From Otatea glauca (lineage: Eukaryota > Streptophyta > Magnoliopsida > Poales > Poaceae): a stretch of 64,000 nucleotides of DNA. A program made the position numbers and the translations under genes. The stretch spans positions 57,697,524-57,761,523 of the forward strand of contig CM070722.1 in assembly GCA_036346275.1 (NCBI GenBank). The letters run 5' to 3'. The notes under the pieces were generated by a model, which was not told the origin of the DNA, searched no databases, and saw nothing but the letters and a program-made list of their open reading frames with translations. This document shows, piece by piece, positions 10,827 through 22,266 of this stretch. The stretch's first letter is position 1. Each line of letters opens with the position of its first letter.

Positions 10827-12068
10827 TCACCGGGTTTCAGTTTTGCCAGTTTGTTCAGGGCCACTGTCATTTGACCCAGAACTGCCATCACCACCTTGAG
10901 ATTCATTGTGCTCATGATTGCTAGATGTGCTGGTTTCAATCTTGATATCCTCCTTCTCACCATTGTTAGACGATTCTGTAGCTCCATCACTCTGGTTCTC
11001 CACGGGCTTTGTCTCTTCTGAAGAACCATTTGCTACTTCAGCAGCAGATACTCCGTGGGAGTTTTCTGTCTCCGTATTTGCAGCCTGCTCATTGGAAACT
11101 TCTGTTGAAGCATTGCCTTGCTCGGAGTTCACTTCTTTGGAGTCTGATAACTCATTGGCTGTACCCGTTTCTGCACCCTTCTCATCATCACCAGATGCAG
11201 CCCCAGATGATGTTGCTTCACCTTCATGTTCGGATCCAGTCTCAATATGAACATTCTCACTGGTTCTATGCTCAGAAGCATCAGATGTAGTGGAAGCCGC
11301 ATCACCTTGGTTTTCACTGGCATAATTTTGTGAATTCTCGTTACTTATTCCAGTCTTGGTATCATCAGAAAGGGATCCAGAGTCAGTTTGAGAATCCACT
11401 GACTCCTTTTTCTCAGATTTCTCGACATCTGATCCATTACTGCTTGCATTGGTCTGATCTGCATTAGTGGATTCATCACCTTGTGCCACTTCTTCATGGG
11501 GTGTTCCATTTGTCTCACCTGTGCTTTCCTCTTGGGCATGATTGTTTTGGGGCACATCATCTCCAGCTGAATGGAATTCACTTTTACTCTCAGCATCAGA
11601 TGAGTTGGATTCAGCATCATGCTTGTCTGTTCCTGAGTGACCAGTTGTTTCATCTTCATAATTACTATGAGCTTCTGTATTACCATCTGCACCACTGGAT
11701 TGCCCTTCTTCAGCTTCTGACCTCTCTGTGTTTCTTGCATCATTTTCATGCGAGTCATTATTCTCTTTCTCAAACACAGTTTCTCCACTCTTCTCTTCCT
11801 CTGGTTTGCTTATTACATCAGAATTCTCTCCGACCTTTTCCACATTACCATCACCACCTACCCTTTCTTTCCTCCCCTGGAACATGCTTCTATCATCATG
11901 GGCAAGCTGGTCCTCAGTATCATCCAAGTACTCATTTTTCTTATCGTAGGAATGCTTCACCTGATACAGAAGCCAAACAACGACACCTACAAGTAAGGTG
12001 ACCTGGAGTAGTGTTTTGATTCTTGATCCTCTGTTCCTTTGGTGACGGCTACTTGAATGATGAAGCAT
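10827..12068 (-). CDS. Single-pass membrane protein with acidic disordered C-terminal tail
   Basis: The protein has 413 residues. I chose the ATG at 12068 over an in-frame ATG at 12128 because a strong 3' splice site (T-rich tract then CAGCAG) lies just upstream, at about 12076-12090, so the extra 20 residues would be intronic. Residues 1-18 are basic and His/Ser-rich; residues 19-37 form one hydrophobic membrane segment (TLLQVTLLVGVVVWLLYQV). From about residue 40 on, the chain is dominated by Glu, Asp, Ser, Thr, Asn and Gly with almost no hydrophobic residues, so it is predicted to be disordered and strongly acidic. No enzyme motif is present. Plant genomes contain proteins of this layout annotated as uncharacterised or dentin-sialophosphoprotein-like from composition alone. 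The basic N-terminus would predict N-in, C-out topology, but this is inference. The long intact frame and spliced leader indicate a real host gene. Confidence 0.85.
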   Translation of the reverse strand: MLHHSSSRHQRNRGSRIKTLLQVTLLVGVVVWLLYQVKHSYDKKNEYLDDTEDQLAHDDRSMFQGRKERVGGDGNVEKVGENSDVISKPEEEKSGETVFEKENNDSHENDARNTERSEAEEGQSSGADGNTEAHSNYEDETTGHSGTDKHDAESNSSDAESKSEFHSAGDDVPQNNHAQEESTGETNGTPHEEVAQGDESTNADQTNASSNGSDVEKSEKKESVDSQTDSGSLSDDTKTGISNENSQNYASENQGDAASTTSDASEHRTSENVHIETGSEHEGEATSSGAASGDDEKGAETGTANELSDSKEVNSEQGNASTEVSNEQAANTETENSHGVSAAEVANGSSEETKPVENQSDGATESSNNGEKEDIKIETSTSSNHEHNESQGGDGSSGSNDSGPEQTGKTETR

Positions 12069-12078
12069 GTTTCGACTG

Positions 12079-13886
12079 CTGAAAAAGAACACACAATGAG
12101 GGTCAGGTTGTAAGTTGCTTAGTTCCATTTATCAGTACAAAATTACCCAATAAACTTATAAGAGTTCACATATTTAGTACAAAACATTTAAGTATAGTAA
12201 TTGGATAGTATAGCACCTGCCAGAAGTGCTTTCATGCTCCACCTCTAGAGTAGCAAACAAATATTAAAAGTACTTTTGGGGAAAATGTGCACTGATGCAA
12301 AGTTAGTGGCTCAGGCACGCTTGCTAAAACTAGCCCTGTCCTTGTCCAAACTATCCTGTATAACCCAAAGCACTTACAAGTTATAACTACGATCTAAATA
12401 TAACGGAAACAATGTCTATCTTCTTGCAAGTATTCTCCCACACGCAGACAACCGTAAGCAAAACCTTCTTGAGATGGCCCATTCTAGATATAAATCACTA
12501 GACCACCCTCAAACTGTGCCATACTGACAACAGAGCTTGCCATATCTCCTACACTATTCTGACAACATTGAGATACACCTTCTAACAACATTCATGCATG
12601 GCGGCATCTGTGATTATTGCTTCTCGATATAAACAAAAGAAAAGACGTGGACTAGGAATGAACACATTTGCATATCAGGAAGTGGTTTCCATCCATATAC
12701 TTAAGTAGAGAAATCCTTGCAGTTAGATATGAAGACTTCAGACGACAAAATTGGAAAGATGGATGCCTTGGAAGGAAGTACAGGTTTTGGGCTTAATTGC
12801 TGGGGTCAAGTGTTTAGATCAGGAAACTGGTCAAATATTCGTCTCTACTTAAAAAGATCACAATACTATTATCTTTGTAATGATAATTGTTAGGTCTAAC
12901 CTTCCCCACTGGTATGCTTTAAGACTAACATACTTTTCTAGAGGTGGAGGCAGAGCATAGATGGCACTCTCTAGAAGTTGATCTGTGAATTGTCACCCAT
13001 TAGGCACCCTCACAACAGAAAGTATGTGCTGCACCACAGTTTGTTATGCACATGAATGGATCTAGGAAAAAAAAAGGTCATCCGGGTCACCGCGTTTATT
13101 ACGAACTCGTAACTTGTAAATTGTAATAAGAGTATTGTATGCTTATATACTAAAGCAATCATGTGTGTTGAACCGGAGAGCGTCGGTGTCACTTGACCTG
13201 ATCCATATACTGTAGATCCGCCCCTTTATGCACCAAGTTATGCAAATGAAGTAAATCTAAAAACATGAAGGGCAACACCATGAAGGCCATAACACAATTC
13301 GGTCCCCCAAGGCCAAATTTGTGGTCCGCAATAGTAATATAATTTGAGTCCTGTAAAAAGGCAAGAATATTACATGCAGTTCCCCTTTCCCCTACTTGTC
13401 ACTTTGTTTTTCCGTTTATGGCTGGATTTGAAGGCCGAAAAGTGCAAGAACATAATCCATTCATCCCAGCTTCGTAATTCCACGAACCCTAACACAGAAT
13501 CCCTTGGGTACATTTCGATCGAAACAAACATACTGTACGAACAACGAAGACACAGCATTACGTGCCGTGAAATAACGAAGAAAATCCGGAGGTACATAAT
13601 ATATAAACCACACTTGCCAACTAATTAAGCGCTACTTGTAAAGAAACCAAGAAAGAAAGGGAAAAGAAAAGCAAATGGATCGAAATGCCGCAGGAACCAG
13701 CTAGTCGAACAGTAGTACTACTGGCAGCCTAGCACCGTACTACTGGTGACAGAACACACATCGGAGCCGCGCGACCCCCAGATTTATCCACGTACAAATG
13801 TCCTCGCGGGCAGTTCGGCATTGGAGCACAGACAGAGAGGGGGCGGCGTCGGCGGAGGAGGAGGAGGAGATGGGCCTGAGCCTGAC
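12079..13886 (-). other. Probable 5' UTR intron of the acidic membrane protein gene
   Basis: On the minus strand a donor (TCTCAG then GTCAGGCTC) lies at 13886-13885, and a T-rich tract with a CAGCAG acceptor lies next to the start codon. Either CAG could be used, a NAGNAG acceptor. The roughly 1.8 kb in between is AT-rich and holds no recognisable gene or transposon. Confidence 0.5.
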
Positions 13887-14112
13887 CTGAGAGAAGCCGC
13901 CGATTGCATCGACTCCGAGGGACGAAGCGAACAGGGGGAGAGGGAGATGAGACTGCGGTGGACTGGTGCTGATGGGTGAGATCTGCAAGTTAGTGGGAGG
14001 CTGCTGGTTTTGGCTGTCTTTTCCGCTGTCGCCTCGTTTGGTTGGGTTGGGAGTTGGGACGCAGGTGGAGAATCGGCGAATCCTCCATCGGTTTGGTTGC
14101 ATCTAGGTTGGG
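13887..14112 (-). other. Probable non-coding first exon of the acidic membrane protein gene
   Basis: This is a GC- and CT-rich leader-like segment on the minus strand ending in a consensus donor. It is bounded upstream by the target duplication of a hAT element. Open frames within it are short and lack a matching start in the next exon, so it is read as 5' UTR. The transcription start was not located. Confidence 0.4.
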
Positions 14113-14120
14113 CTCGTGAC

Positions 14121-14844
14121 TAGGGATCTGCTGCGTTTGTTTTCGTATTTTGTTCTCGGATACGGATAATATCGAATAGGTTACGGAACAAATACGAATC
14201 GAAACGAATATGGTCACGGATATTTATCAGAATATGAAAACCCTTCAAATTATACATATGAAATGAAAAAACGTAACTAGTTTAGTTACACCAAACATTT
14301 ATGGAGAATATGTAATGACCCAAGATTGGTATTTTTATTGACTTATGTTTAAAATTAAAAAAAATCATGTATTTATCAGTTTTTATGAATTTTTAGCTAC
14401 TTATTTAAAATATTTTTCCTATTAAAGACAGTAGTGTTTGAATTTCTTAAAAATTTAAAAGCTGGTAAAATAATGAAAATAATTTTTTAATGATAGATTG
14501 TTTTAGGAACTTCCCTAAAAAAATCATAATTTTTAGAGTTGGTTTGCTAATTTTAATAATTAAAATTTGATTTGTGGATTAATTAAATTAGAAAACGATT
14601 TTGAAATTTAAAAACCTTTGTAGGCCAAAAGAGTAGCCTTGGCCCAGTCTACCTACATATCCGGATATCCGGCCCATAAATATCTAGATTATCCGGATCC
14701 GTATCCATATCAGACAGATAATGAGCTACCGAATCCGTATCCGTATCCAATCCGACACTATCCGAAAAATATCCGATCTAATAGAATCCGTATCCGAAAT
14801 TTATCTGGATCGATCGAAAACTATCCGATCTATTTTCATCCCTA
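14121..14844. mobile_element. Non-autonomous hAT element with 8-bp target duplication
   Basis: The element begins TAGGGATC and ends CATCCCTA, imperfect terminal inverted repeats of a common grass hAT type. It is flanked by a perfect 8-bp duplication, CTCGTGAC, at 14113-14120 and 14845-14852. The interior is AT-rich, and near both ends it carries many copies of ATCCGTATCC/GGATACGGAT-like words. No transposase is encoded, so it depended on an enzyme supplied elsewhere. It lies directly upstream of the probable first exon of the acidic membrane protein gene. Confidence 0.85.
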
Positions 14845-14852
14845 CTCGTGAC

Positions 14853-15700
14853 TCCGTTCGTTCGCACGTCAACATGGCAACATTTCATAGTCTTATTAAT
14901 GTATGTATGTATCTATCCATCTACCCCACGTTAGGCATCCAACGATTTTTTTTATCCTTTATGTATGGGAAAAAACTGTGAGAAAAATATATATGATGCA
15001 ATTAGCACTCGGATCAGGCAGCTCTTGGGTAGGGCGGGCGTCTGCCCGAGCTCATCGGCGTAGCACAGTGGACCATCGGTCACCGCTAGCAGCGAGGAAG
15101 CCGCTGGTCCCAGACTCCTCCTGGGCAAACCGACATCACGAGGAGACCATCGTCGCATGCCAACATGCCAATCAGAGCAGGTCAAAGTGCCAAAGCCCAC
15201 AAACTCACTAATACTATATCTGAATTCTCCATTCCCAAATCACAAGTCTTCTTCCCGTGATCTCGTCGGTCTCTCCCCCAAATCACCAACCCAGACGGCA
15301 AATTGGCAATCCCGTACCTATGGCTTCTCACAGCAGAGGCGGCTGGACGGACTTGTTGAGGAGGCAGAGCAGGCTGTAGGCGCGCAGCGCAGCCGCGCAG
15401 GGGCACAGGTTGCAGGAGCGGGTGGCGCCATCGCCAGATTGGCCGCGTGGAGGCAGCTGGCTGCTGGCGCCATCGCTAGGCGGTTGTTCGGTCGAGCTCC
15501 TGTGCTGAGGAAGGAGCGCTCAGTAGTTGGCACCAGATCGGGATCAGGAGGCGTCTGCGCAAGGCGAGTGAGCTAACTGCGGGTTATGGAATATTTCTAG
15601 CGGAAACCAACAGTCAGCACCACAAATTCAGATCTCAGTGAGATTTTGATCATCTCGGCCGAGATTTCGGTATTCGACCGGAACCCAGGTACCAAATCTC
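14853..15700. other. Unassigned sequence, GC-rich from about 15010
   Basis: The first 150 bp are AT-rich with short ATGT repeats. From 15010 to 15600 the DNA is GC-rich and open in several frames on both strands, none with a recognisable domain. It may be a captured gene fragment or decayed coding DNA. Confidence 0.25.
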
Positions 15701-15714
15701 GCCCGGATAAAAAA

Positions 15715-15860
15715 ATTGTGGGCGTCGGGCGTGAGGCGTGAGAGGCGCGGGCGGGCGTCGAAGCGTCAAGGCGCAGGGACGTCCAGCGCGAGGCGTCAAG
15801 GCGCAGGCGTGGGCGTCAGGAACGAGGCGTAGAGGCGCGAGGCGTGGAGTCGCAAGCTGT
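15715..15860. repeat. GC-rich low-complexity repeat
   Basis: Short irregular repeats of GGCGTC, GAGGCGC and GAGGCGT fill this stretch without a fixed period. No function can be assigned. Confidence 0.5.
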
Positions 15861-15933
15861 CGTGGGAAATGAAGTGACATGCAGACTTTATTAAGCACGG
15901 TAAACATTAATATGCCTCCCAATTAGACAATTA

Positions 15934-16644
15934 GACCATATTTGTTTCGGTTTAGGTTTTTTGTTTTTTTGTTTAAAGCTAGCTTTTTGGTTTAACAAGT
16001 TTTTAAGCTGTCTGTTTTTAAGTCAAGACATGCTGTTTGGTATCCTGGCTTTTTGATGGGTTAGATGGTGTAGCCAGGGTTCACAAAATCGGTGAAAACT
16101 GTAGTTTTCGAGTGTACCACTGTGGTTCGATATCCAAAACCGCTCGGTAAACCGTTTTATTTAAATTTAAAAAAAATCAAAAAAATTGAAGAAAAAAAAT
16201 TATGCGTTGAAAACCGCTCGAAAGCCGTTGAAAAACCGTGGTTTTCGCTCGAAAACCGTTTCTTAAAAATCAAGCGGTTTCTTGTGAAAAACCGAATTGT
16301 TTTCGATTTTTTTTTTATTTCTTAACCCTTCGATTCCTGACGGTTTTCGAGCGGTTTTTGCGGTTTTCGAATTTCGAATGATTTTTTGAAATTCGGTTTT
16401 GTGAACCCTGGGTGTAGCTTATTGCTAGAAAGTTTGAAATACCTTTTAAGGTTGTAGGTAATTTTGAAGACTTACAGTGGCAAAGGGTTATTTCATCCCA
16501 AAAAAGCACCTCTCATCTGGCTTTTGGATTATAGTTATATGGAGGCTTTTGGCTTTTTTTAAACCTAGCTTAAAAGCCAGTCGTTTGTTTCGGTTTTGGC
16601 TTTTCTGCTTTTAAGCCAGTGAAAAAGCCGAAACAAACAGGGCC
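15934..16644. mobile_element. Tourist-like MITE with a hAT element nested inside
   Basis: The left end GACCATATTTGTTTCGG and the complement of the right end GGCCCTGTTTGTTTCGG are similar terminal inverted repeats. TTA flanks both sides (15931-15933 and 16645-16647), the target preference of PIF/Harbinger (Tourist) elements. The body contains inverted AAAGCCAG/CTGGCTTT words. Without the nested 336-bp hAT element and its duplication it would be about 367 bp, a usual MITE size. Confidence 0.65.
16075..16410. mobile_element. Short non-autonomous hAT element (336 bp)
   Basis: The terminal inverted repeats are CAGGGTTCACAAAATCGG and, from the other end, CAGGGTTCACAAAACCG. The flanks carry a perfect 8-bp duplication, GGTGTAGC, at 16067-16074 and 16411-16418. 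The interior is rich in AAAACCG and CGGTTTTCG words, as in the elements at 20112-21298 and 57173-61448, so it is probably a minimal derivative of that family. It inserted into the Tourist-like MITE around it. Confidence 0.85.
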
Positions 16645-16726
16645 TTAGACTATAGGAGCCCCCCACTACATCCTGTAGTAGCTGTTCATCTCAATCATCG
16701 GCTTGCCGCTGTAATCCCTATGGATC

Positions 16727-17345
16727 TGTTGACGTCAAAAATTTGAAGTAGGGTTTATGATAACAGCACACCAGATGAACACCTGGTTCAGAGCGTGCTA
16801 GTCGATTTGACCTGAAATCGACAAGGTAAAAATATGAAATTCACTCAAAGCCGATCGTGAAGATCAATCGGCTTGAAGCCGATTAACTCAAGACAAAAAG
16901 GTAAGTTTAATTAGCCGATTAAGGCTAATCAGAGAATAAAGGTAGATCGATTCTGAAGAAGGCGATACGCAACAAAATCAGAACAAATTGAACCTGGGGC
17001 GTAATTTGAAGAAGATCAACAATCGACGATGCGCAATTTTATTGATCAAGATCGAATTATAAAGACTAAATTACAAGAACTACTCCTAGTCGACAGGAAA
17101 AAGTAATGTAAATTGGTGTGTTGGATTGTGTTGGATCCCTTGCAGCTCGCTCTTTGCCCTTCTTTTATACCCGTCGGCCGACCGTGTTCTATTACAACAC
17201 GTTACAAAATCTGATCTATATCGGACTTAATTTGGATATTTTTTCTTTAAAGATCTTTGTCGTTTCCAAATATCTTCAAATCTTTCCAAATCGCCTGTTA
17301 GTTACCGCATGTTGACTCTCTTGCCGATTTTGACCATACTTGCCA
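16727..17345 (-). repeat. Lone LTR-like block
   Basis: The block begins TGTTGACGTC and ends ACTTGCCA, has TG..CA edges, contains repeated AGCCGAT words and a CTTTTATACCC sequence, and resembles LTRs of grass retrotransposons. No polypurine tract, primer-binding site or pol sequence lies beside it, and the 5-bp flanks do not match. It is best seen as a solo LTR whose duplication has decayed, or a fragment. Confidence 0.35.
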
Positions 17346-18070
17346 AATTCTGGTGCAAATAGGATTGTAGGGTTGAAGTGCAGTATCCTTGGCGGCGCCT
17401 CCCCGTCCATCGCCTTGGTGCCCTCAGCGACCAACGCGAGCACCGCGGCTGCGCAGCCGGGTCCCCAAGCTTCGCCTCCACGACGGCGAACACGCCGTGC
17501 TGCAGCAGCGCGTGCTGGAGCTGCGGATCGAACAGCCGACGGACAGCAGCCACGCCTCGAGCTCAGCTCCACGAGGAGCGTGCGACGCTCTCGCGGTCGA
17601 CCCACGCCTGGATCTCCTCAGTGACGTCGTCGGCCACAAGAGTAGGTCCAGATCCGGTCTTCGACGGCGTCGCCGGACTCACGAAGAAGAAGAATGGCGT
17701 CTAGATCCGGGCGTCCGCGTCTACTCCGTCCTCGTCCGTGTCCACGCTGTCTCCGTCCTCATCCTCGTCCGGTGCTCGCCAAGCCTACTCCGACCTCATC
17801 CGCGCCAAGCGCTGCGTTTGTCCTCGTCCTCATCCGCGTCTAGATCCGGGCGTCCGCGTCGACTCACGTCCATTTTCAGCGGTTTCAAAATTGCAAAAAT
17901 TTCGTTTTTCCCCATCGCAAAAAATCTGGATTTCATATTTAGTTTTTGAATTTCATCCGGATTTCGTTCGAAATACCGAGATTTCGAAACGAAATTTCGG
18001 ATTTCGGCGACCAACGAGATGGGATCCGAAAATGAAAATTCAAACTTTGGTCGGCACAGCATGGCGGTGG
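17346..18070. other. GC-rich segment with multiple open frames, unassigned
   Basis: Overlapping frames of 80-186 codons are open on both strands because the DNA is GC-rich. No frame carries a motif I can name. The last 200 bp contain repeated ATTTCG/CGAAAT words like those in some hAT ends, and a similar patch lies at 15635-15690 in inverted sense. A single decayed element spanning 15.6-18.0 kb is possible but not shown. Confidence 0.2.
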
Positions 18071-18980
18071 CGGCTGCGTGCCTTCGTGTGACGTGAGGCA
18101 AAGACGAATGTGGGTTTGGCTAATTGAGTGGGTGATGTGTCAGCCACAACCGCCCGCTGCATCCTGGTTGGGAAAGTAATGGATTAGCACTCCACTAGCT
18201 AATAGGTAGTGGGGTCACTGGAGGAGGTAATGGGCTAGACAATGATTATTGATCAGTATTGTTATGAAAACTAGTGTTATGATACTTTCAATGTATCATG
18301 TACAGAATGTACTAATGTACATACAGAGTATGTGCTTTGCAATTTTTGTATGAGCTGTATAGCATCGGGCTGAAAGCTAGGAAAAGAATAGACATGTCTT
18401 GGTATACTCAAAAACCACTCGTTCATTAACAATTTTTTAGAAGAATGCACTACAGTATCTTGATTTCATATTTATATTTTAGTGTATTGTCTATTATACC
18501 ATGTTGATGATGTTACCGTTATGCGACGGTTCTAAAGCATGAAGACTCGGAAGATGAGTTTGCCTCGTACTAGATGTGGTTAGCACATTAGTGGTATATG
18601 ATGCACTAATTCAATACTTCAATGCGATTTTTTTTATGTTATATGATGCACTAATCTATATTTTTTAATTTTGTAGAGTCTTATTTGGTGTATGGTTTGA
18701 TTTTTGTTATTGAATCGTCGAAGTGTTGATAGTGTCGTAGTGAGATACTTGTCACATCTTTTTTTTTGTTTTCATTCATGAATGTTCACACGTGTATTAA
18801 ACTATGCTTTTAGTAAAAGAAACCTACTGCAGTTTTTAATTTTGCTTGTGTGATGTTTATATGGGCTTGTTCGTGTTTATAGTCGTAGTTACGTTTGCTC
18901 AGGCTCCCTAAATTTTTTGGCTGCGCATTGCCTCAGACGTATCTTACTCAAATACATTGATCTCGGATGAAATCAAGAAA
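18071..18980. other. Intergenic AT-rich sequence
   Basis: No gene, repeat or transposon end was recognised. Confidence 0.3.
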
Positions 18981-18989
18981 CAAAACAAA

Positions 18990-19500
18990 TAGTTTTTAAG
19001 ATTGCAACAAATCTTACTCCATATACAACAAATACAAAATAAACAAAACGAAATTGCGCTCACCAAAAGCCCGTTATGCTGCCACACACGCCATGCCGCG
19101 CGTGCTTGCATGAATGCACCACCTCTCATTGCACTTGACGCACCACCACTGAGCCACACCACCCTACTACATCAATCGCCCTCGAAGATGAAACAAATAT
19201 CATTCGGTGGTGCAACAAAATCAATTGGATAGTGCAACAAAAGAAAAGAATTCACAACAAATTTTATCGGTCAGCACAACAAAAAAGGTAAAACACTCTT
19301 GTTCTTCCTCATGCACTTCGGTTGCAACAAATTTCACAGCATAAGGGAATAACATGTTGCTAACTGTGTAACAAATCAACAACCCACTACATCAAAAATT
19401 ATCTTCTGCTATAAGACTCGAAAAAGACAATGCAAAAATGAAAAGCACTTTCTGCAACAATTCGAGCAAACGCTTGCAACAAACGTATCTGTAGGAGGAG
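18990..19500 (+). repeat. Dispersed CAACAAA-word cluster
   Basis: About ten copies of CAACAAA or close variants are spread at irregular spacing of roughly 20-80 bp through about 500 bp, nearly all on the plus strand. There is no fixed repeat unit. It may be the interior of a decayed transposon. The remaining sequence to 20111 holds no recognisable gene. Confidence 0.4.
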
Positions 19501-20111
19501 CTCATCGGTGAAGGAGGAGGCTGAAGCAATTATTCTTCACTAGCGCTTGGAGGAGGAGCACGTTGGCCTCGTCGCTAGCCGACATCACTGTCCTTGTAGT
19601 TTGTGCCATACCGTCTGGCTAGATGAACAACAGTCTATTGGATGAGTAGGGCATGCTAGTTGTAGCAACGGCAACTGACCTTGTGCCTACCCGATGAAGC
19701 CACCTCGTCGCGGGCCACCCACTCACTGTCGGCCGCCCTACCTGCTTCGACCTCGACCTTGGCATGTTCGGCCAGCTCCAATCGCTCCTCGTAAGGAAGA
19801 CCTCCTCGTGAGCTCCTCGCAAGGTGAGCTTTGACCACTAGATACAAAAGGGAGGGGACACACCGACAAGGATCATGGATAACGGTGGTTAGGGCTAAAA
19901 CTATGGGAGAGCTGAAGAACCACCAAACTACTATAAGGGATGATAAGAATGAAAGAGTGGGATGAGATTTGTGGGGTGATGGTCATGCCATAGGGGTAGA
20001 CAAGTCCGGGAAAAATTGGTAGCTCCGGACATAGGAGCTATACCAATACCAAAAAATATACGGAGTGGCGGATCAGATTAAATCTTGGGCATGACCTCAC
20101 AGCACGCTCGC

Positions 20112-21298
20112 TAGGGTTTACCGCGGTTTTCGAGCATCTCACGCCGAGTCGGCTTTTGAAACAGAACGGTTTCTTGCCGAAGTTCAAATTTAAATTTACA
20201 ATTTTCAAAAAAATTAGAAAAATTTAACCAAAAAATTCCTAAAATTAGTATTAATTGCTTTATGACCTCTAGTGTGATTTTTTTTTTGAAAAAACAAAAT
20301 TTAGATACTTTTTGAGCCATTCGAATTGATCAAAATTGAAAAAACAAAAAAAAACAGCTTGCATGTATGCTGTTGAATATTGCTAATTTGCTACTCCCAT
20401 CATCCCATGTTATTGTAGTCTGTTGTAGTGTAGTATTCTCATATGGAGTATCACAAGTTCACAACTCACAAAGTAGACAATAGCTAGATTTATGTACATG
20501 TAATCTTGTATATTCCCAGAAGAAAGCATTAGGGTAGAGAAATATGAACAAACCATGGATCAAAGAGTGTTGGGTGAATCATATTTTTCTTTCATTAAAA
20601 TTTTTAGTACCCATATTTTTCACATCATAATGAAATGCACTGTGTGTTTATGATGAAATACTCACTGTGGCAAGTAGCAATATGATGAAATATTTGATTG
20701 AGTATGTTAAGTAACAATATTTACTTCAATATATTTTCTTTTAGTAGATGGCAAAACATTTGTTCTAGTAGCAATATTTGTATGTATACTTATTTTTATT
20801 GTATTCTTTCAACAGATGGCAGATTATTTATTGTGTAAATATCTATTTTTACACTTGTGTGATTGTAGTATTCCAATGAAAGATTATTTATTGACATATT
20901 ATTACTAAACGCTTAATTTACAACCTCCAATTATCTAAAATATAGCAAAGGTCATGTCGATTTTTTTTCATATTTAGGAGAGATTATACTGATTTTTTTT
21001 CATATTTTCACATACCTTCGTAATATATTTATTACATTTTTACTCAATTTTAGCCTTTCCTGTATTTTTACAATTTTCACAATGTTTTTTTTGCAACTTT
21101 TCCCGATTTTTTTGGATTTTTCCAACTCGGCTCGGTTTTTCGTCAAAAACCGCGGTTTTCGCGCGTTGGTTTAACCAAAATTCAATTATTTTGAATTTGC
21201 AAACCGTTCGATTTTTCGCGGTTTTCGAGTGGTTTCTCGTGAAAACCGCTACCGCCGGGGTAGCGGTTTTCGACTCCGAAACGAAATTGTGAACCCTG
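20112..21298 (-). mobile_element. hAT deletion derivative, same family as 57173-61448
   Basis: The right end on the minus strand is CAGGGTTCACAATTTCG. The left end is TAGGGTTTACCGCGG, with a changed first base. Between them, 20200-20290 matches the complement of 61255-61345, sharing CCTAAAATTAGTATTAATT-like sequence, and 20880-21130 matches the complement of about 57385-57610, sharing AAAGGTCATGTCGATTTTTT and TTTAGCCTTTCCTGT. The middle of the larger element, including the transposase gene, is missing. The 8-bp target duplication is blurred (right GCTCAGCC; left a related GCTC string), so the left boundary is approximate. Confidence 0.7.
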
Positions 21299-21476
21299 GC
21301 TCAGCCCTCGTGCAGTGACTTTGATGCAGTGCTTCCCTCAATGAACTAATAATAGATATAACTTCCCATTTTAACTGCTTTGTTGTTGTGCTAACCTCTT
21401 TCCTCAAACAACAAGTGCACAATGAACTAATAAAAGGGATCCTTTTGGAATGTATAACTTATTTGGAATGTATAAC

Positions 21477-22266
21477 TTATATTATAGCTGGGAGAATTGG
21501 TGCCCTCCCAGCTATGTCATGTCACCTTTTCCGTGTTGAGCTTTTTCGAAAAATTCAAAATCACGTTTATGTCCTCTGGTCGGTTTTTAACAGAAAAGAC
21601 TCGAAAAAAACCAAAATTTCGTTTAGGTCCCTCCGAGGTTTATGTTTAGGTCTTCCCGGTGGTTTTTAGCAGAACAGACTCGAAAAAAACAAAATTATGT
21701 TTAAATCCCAAGAAATCGGTTTTTAGCATATTGGACCCGAAGAAAAATGAAATTACGTTTAGGTCCCTCTGCGGTTTTCTAAAAAAAACTCCACAGATTC
21801 GCCGATGGTTTATAGCAGTCCCAGATTCGCCGATGGGCCCTGGTGACCCATTTTTTTAAAAAAAAACAAGAAAACCGGAGTTATGCAAAAAAAAAATGAA
21901 AATATGTTTGTTTTCTCCCAAAAACAAAAACCACAGATTCGTCGACGGTTTATAGCAATCCACAGATTCGCCGATGGGTCTTAGCGACCCATTTTACAAA
22001 AAGAACAAGAACACCGGAATTACGCAAAAAAAAAACGAGAATACGTTTAGGTCCCTTCGCAATTTTTCCCTAAAAAAACCATAGATTCGCCGACGGCTTC
22101 TAGCAGCTCATTTAAAAAAAACTCAAGAAAACCGAAATTACACAATTTTTTTTCAGAAATATCCGTGAGACCAAATTTCGCGCGACGCAGCGTCGTGCAA
22201 CCGAATTTTCAAAATTTCGAACGGCGGTACATCGCGCGACGAAAATTCGCGCGTGGCCCTTGCTAG
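21477..22266 (+). mobile_element. Non-autonomous Helitron
   Basis: The 3' end has the diagnostic layout: a 7-bp GC-rich stem (CGCGCGA / TCGCGCG, 22233-22253), a 9-nt spacer, then CTAG at 22263-22266 followed by host T. The proposed 5' end near 21477 (TTATATTATAGC) is degenerate and lacks the canonical TC. The interior holds tandem sequence rich in poly-A and ACGTTTAGGTCC-like words, similar in style to the Helitron ending at 52286. No helicase gene is encoded. Confidence 0.6.
21779..22150 (+). repeat. Degenerate tandem repeat inside the Helitron
   Basis: Three successive units of about 120-140 bp share CACAGATTCGCCGATGGGTC, GACCCATTTT, an A-rich run with AAGAAAACCGGA, and ACGTTTAGGTCCC-like sequence. 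They are imperfect copies separated by small indels. Confidence 0.6.

Noticed and set aside
11345..12001. Frames of 147 and 172 codons overlapping the acidic membrane protein gene
   Set aside because: They are out-of-frame shadows whose Met/Lys- or His/Leu-rich composition follows from the codons of the real gene.
16727..17345. A full LTR retrotransposon starting at this LTR-like block
   Set aside because: No polypurine tract, primer-binding site or pol sequence borders it, and the flanks do not form a duplication.
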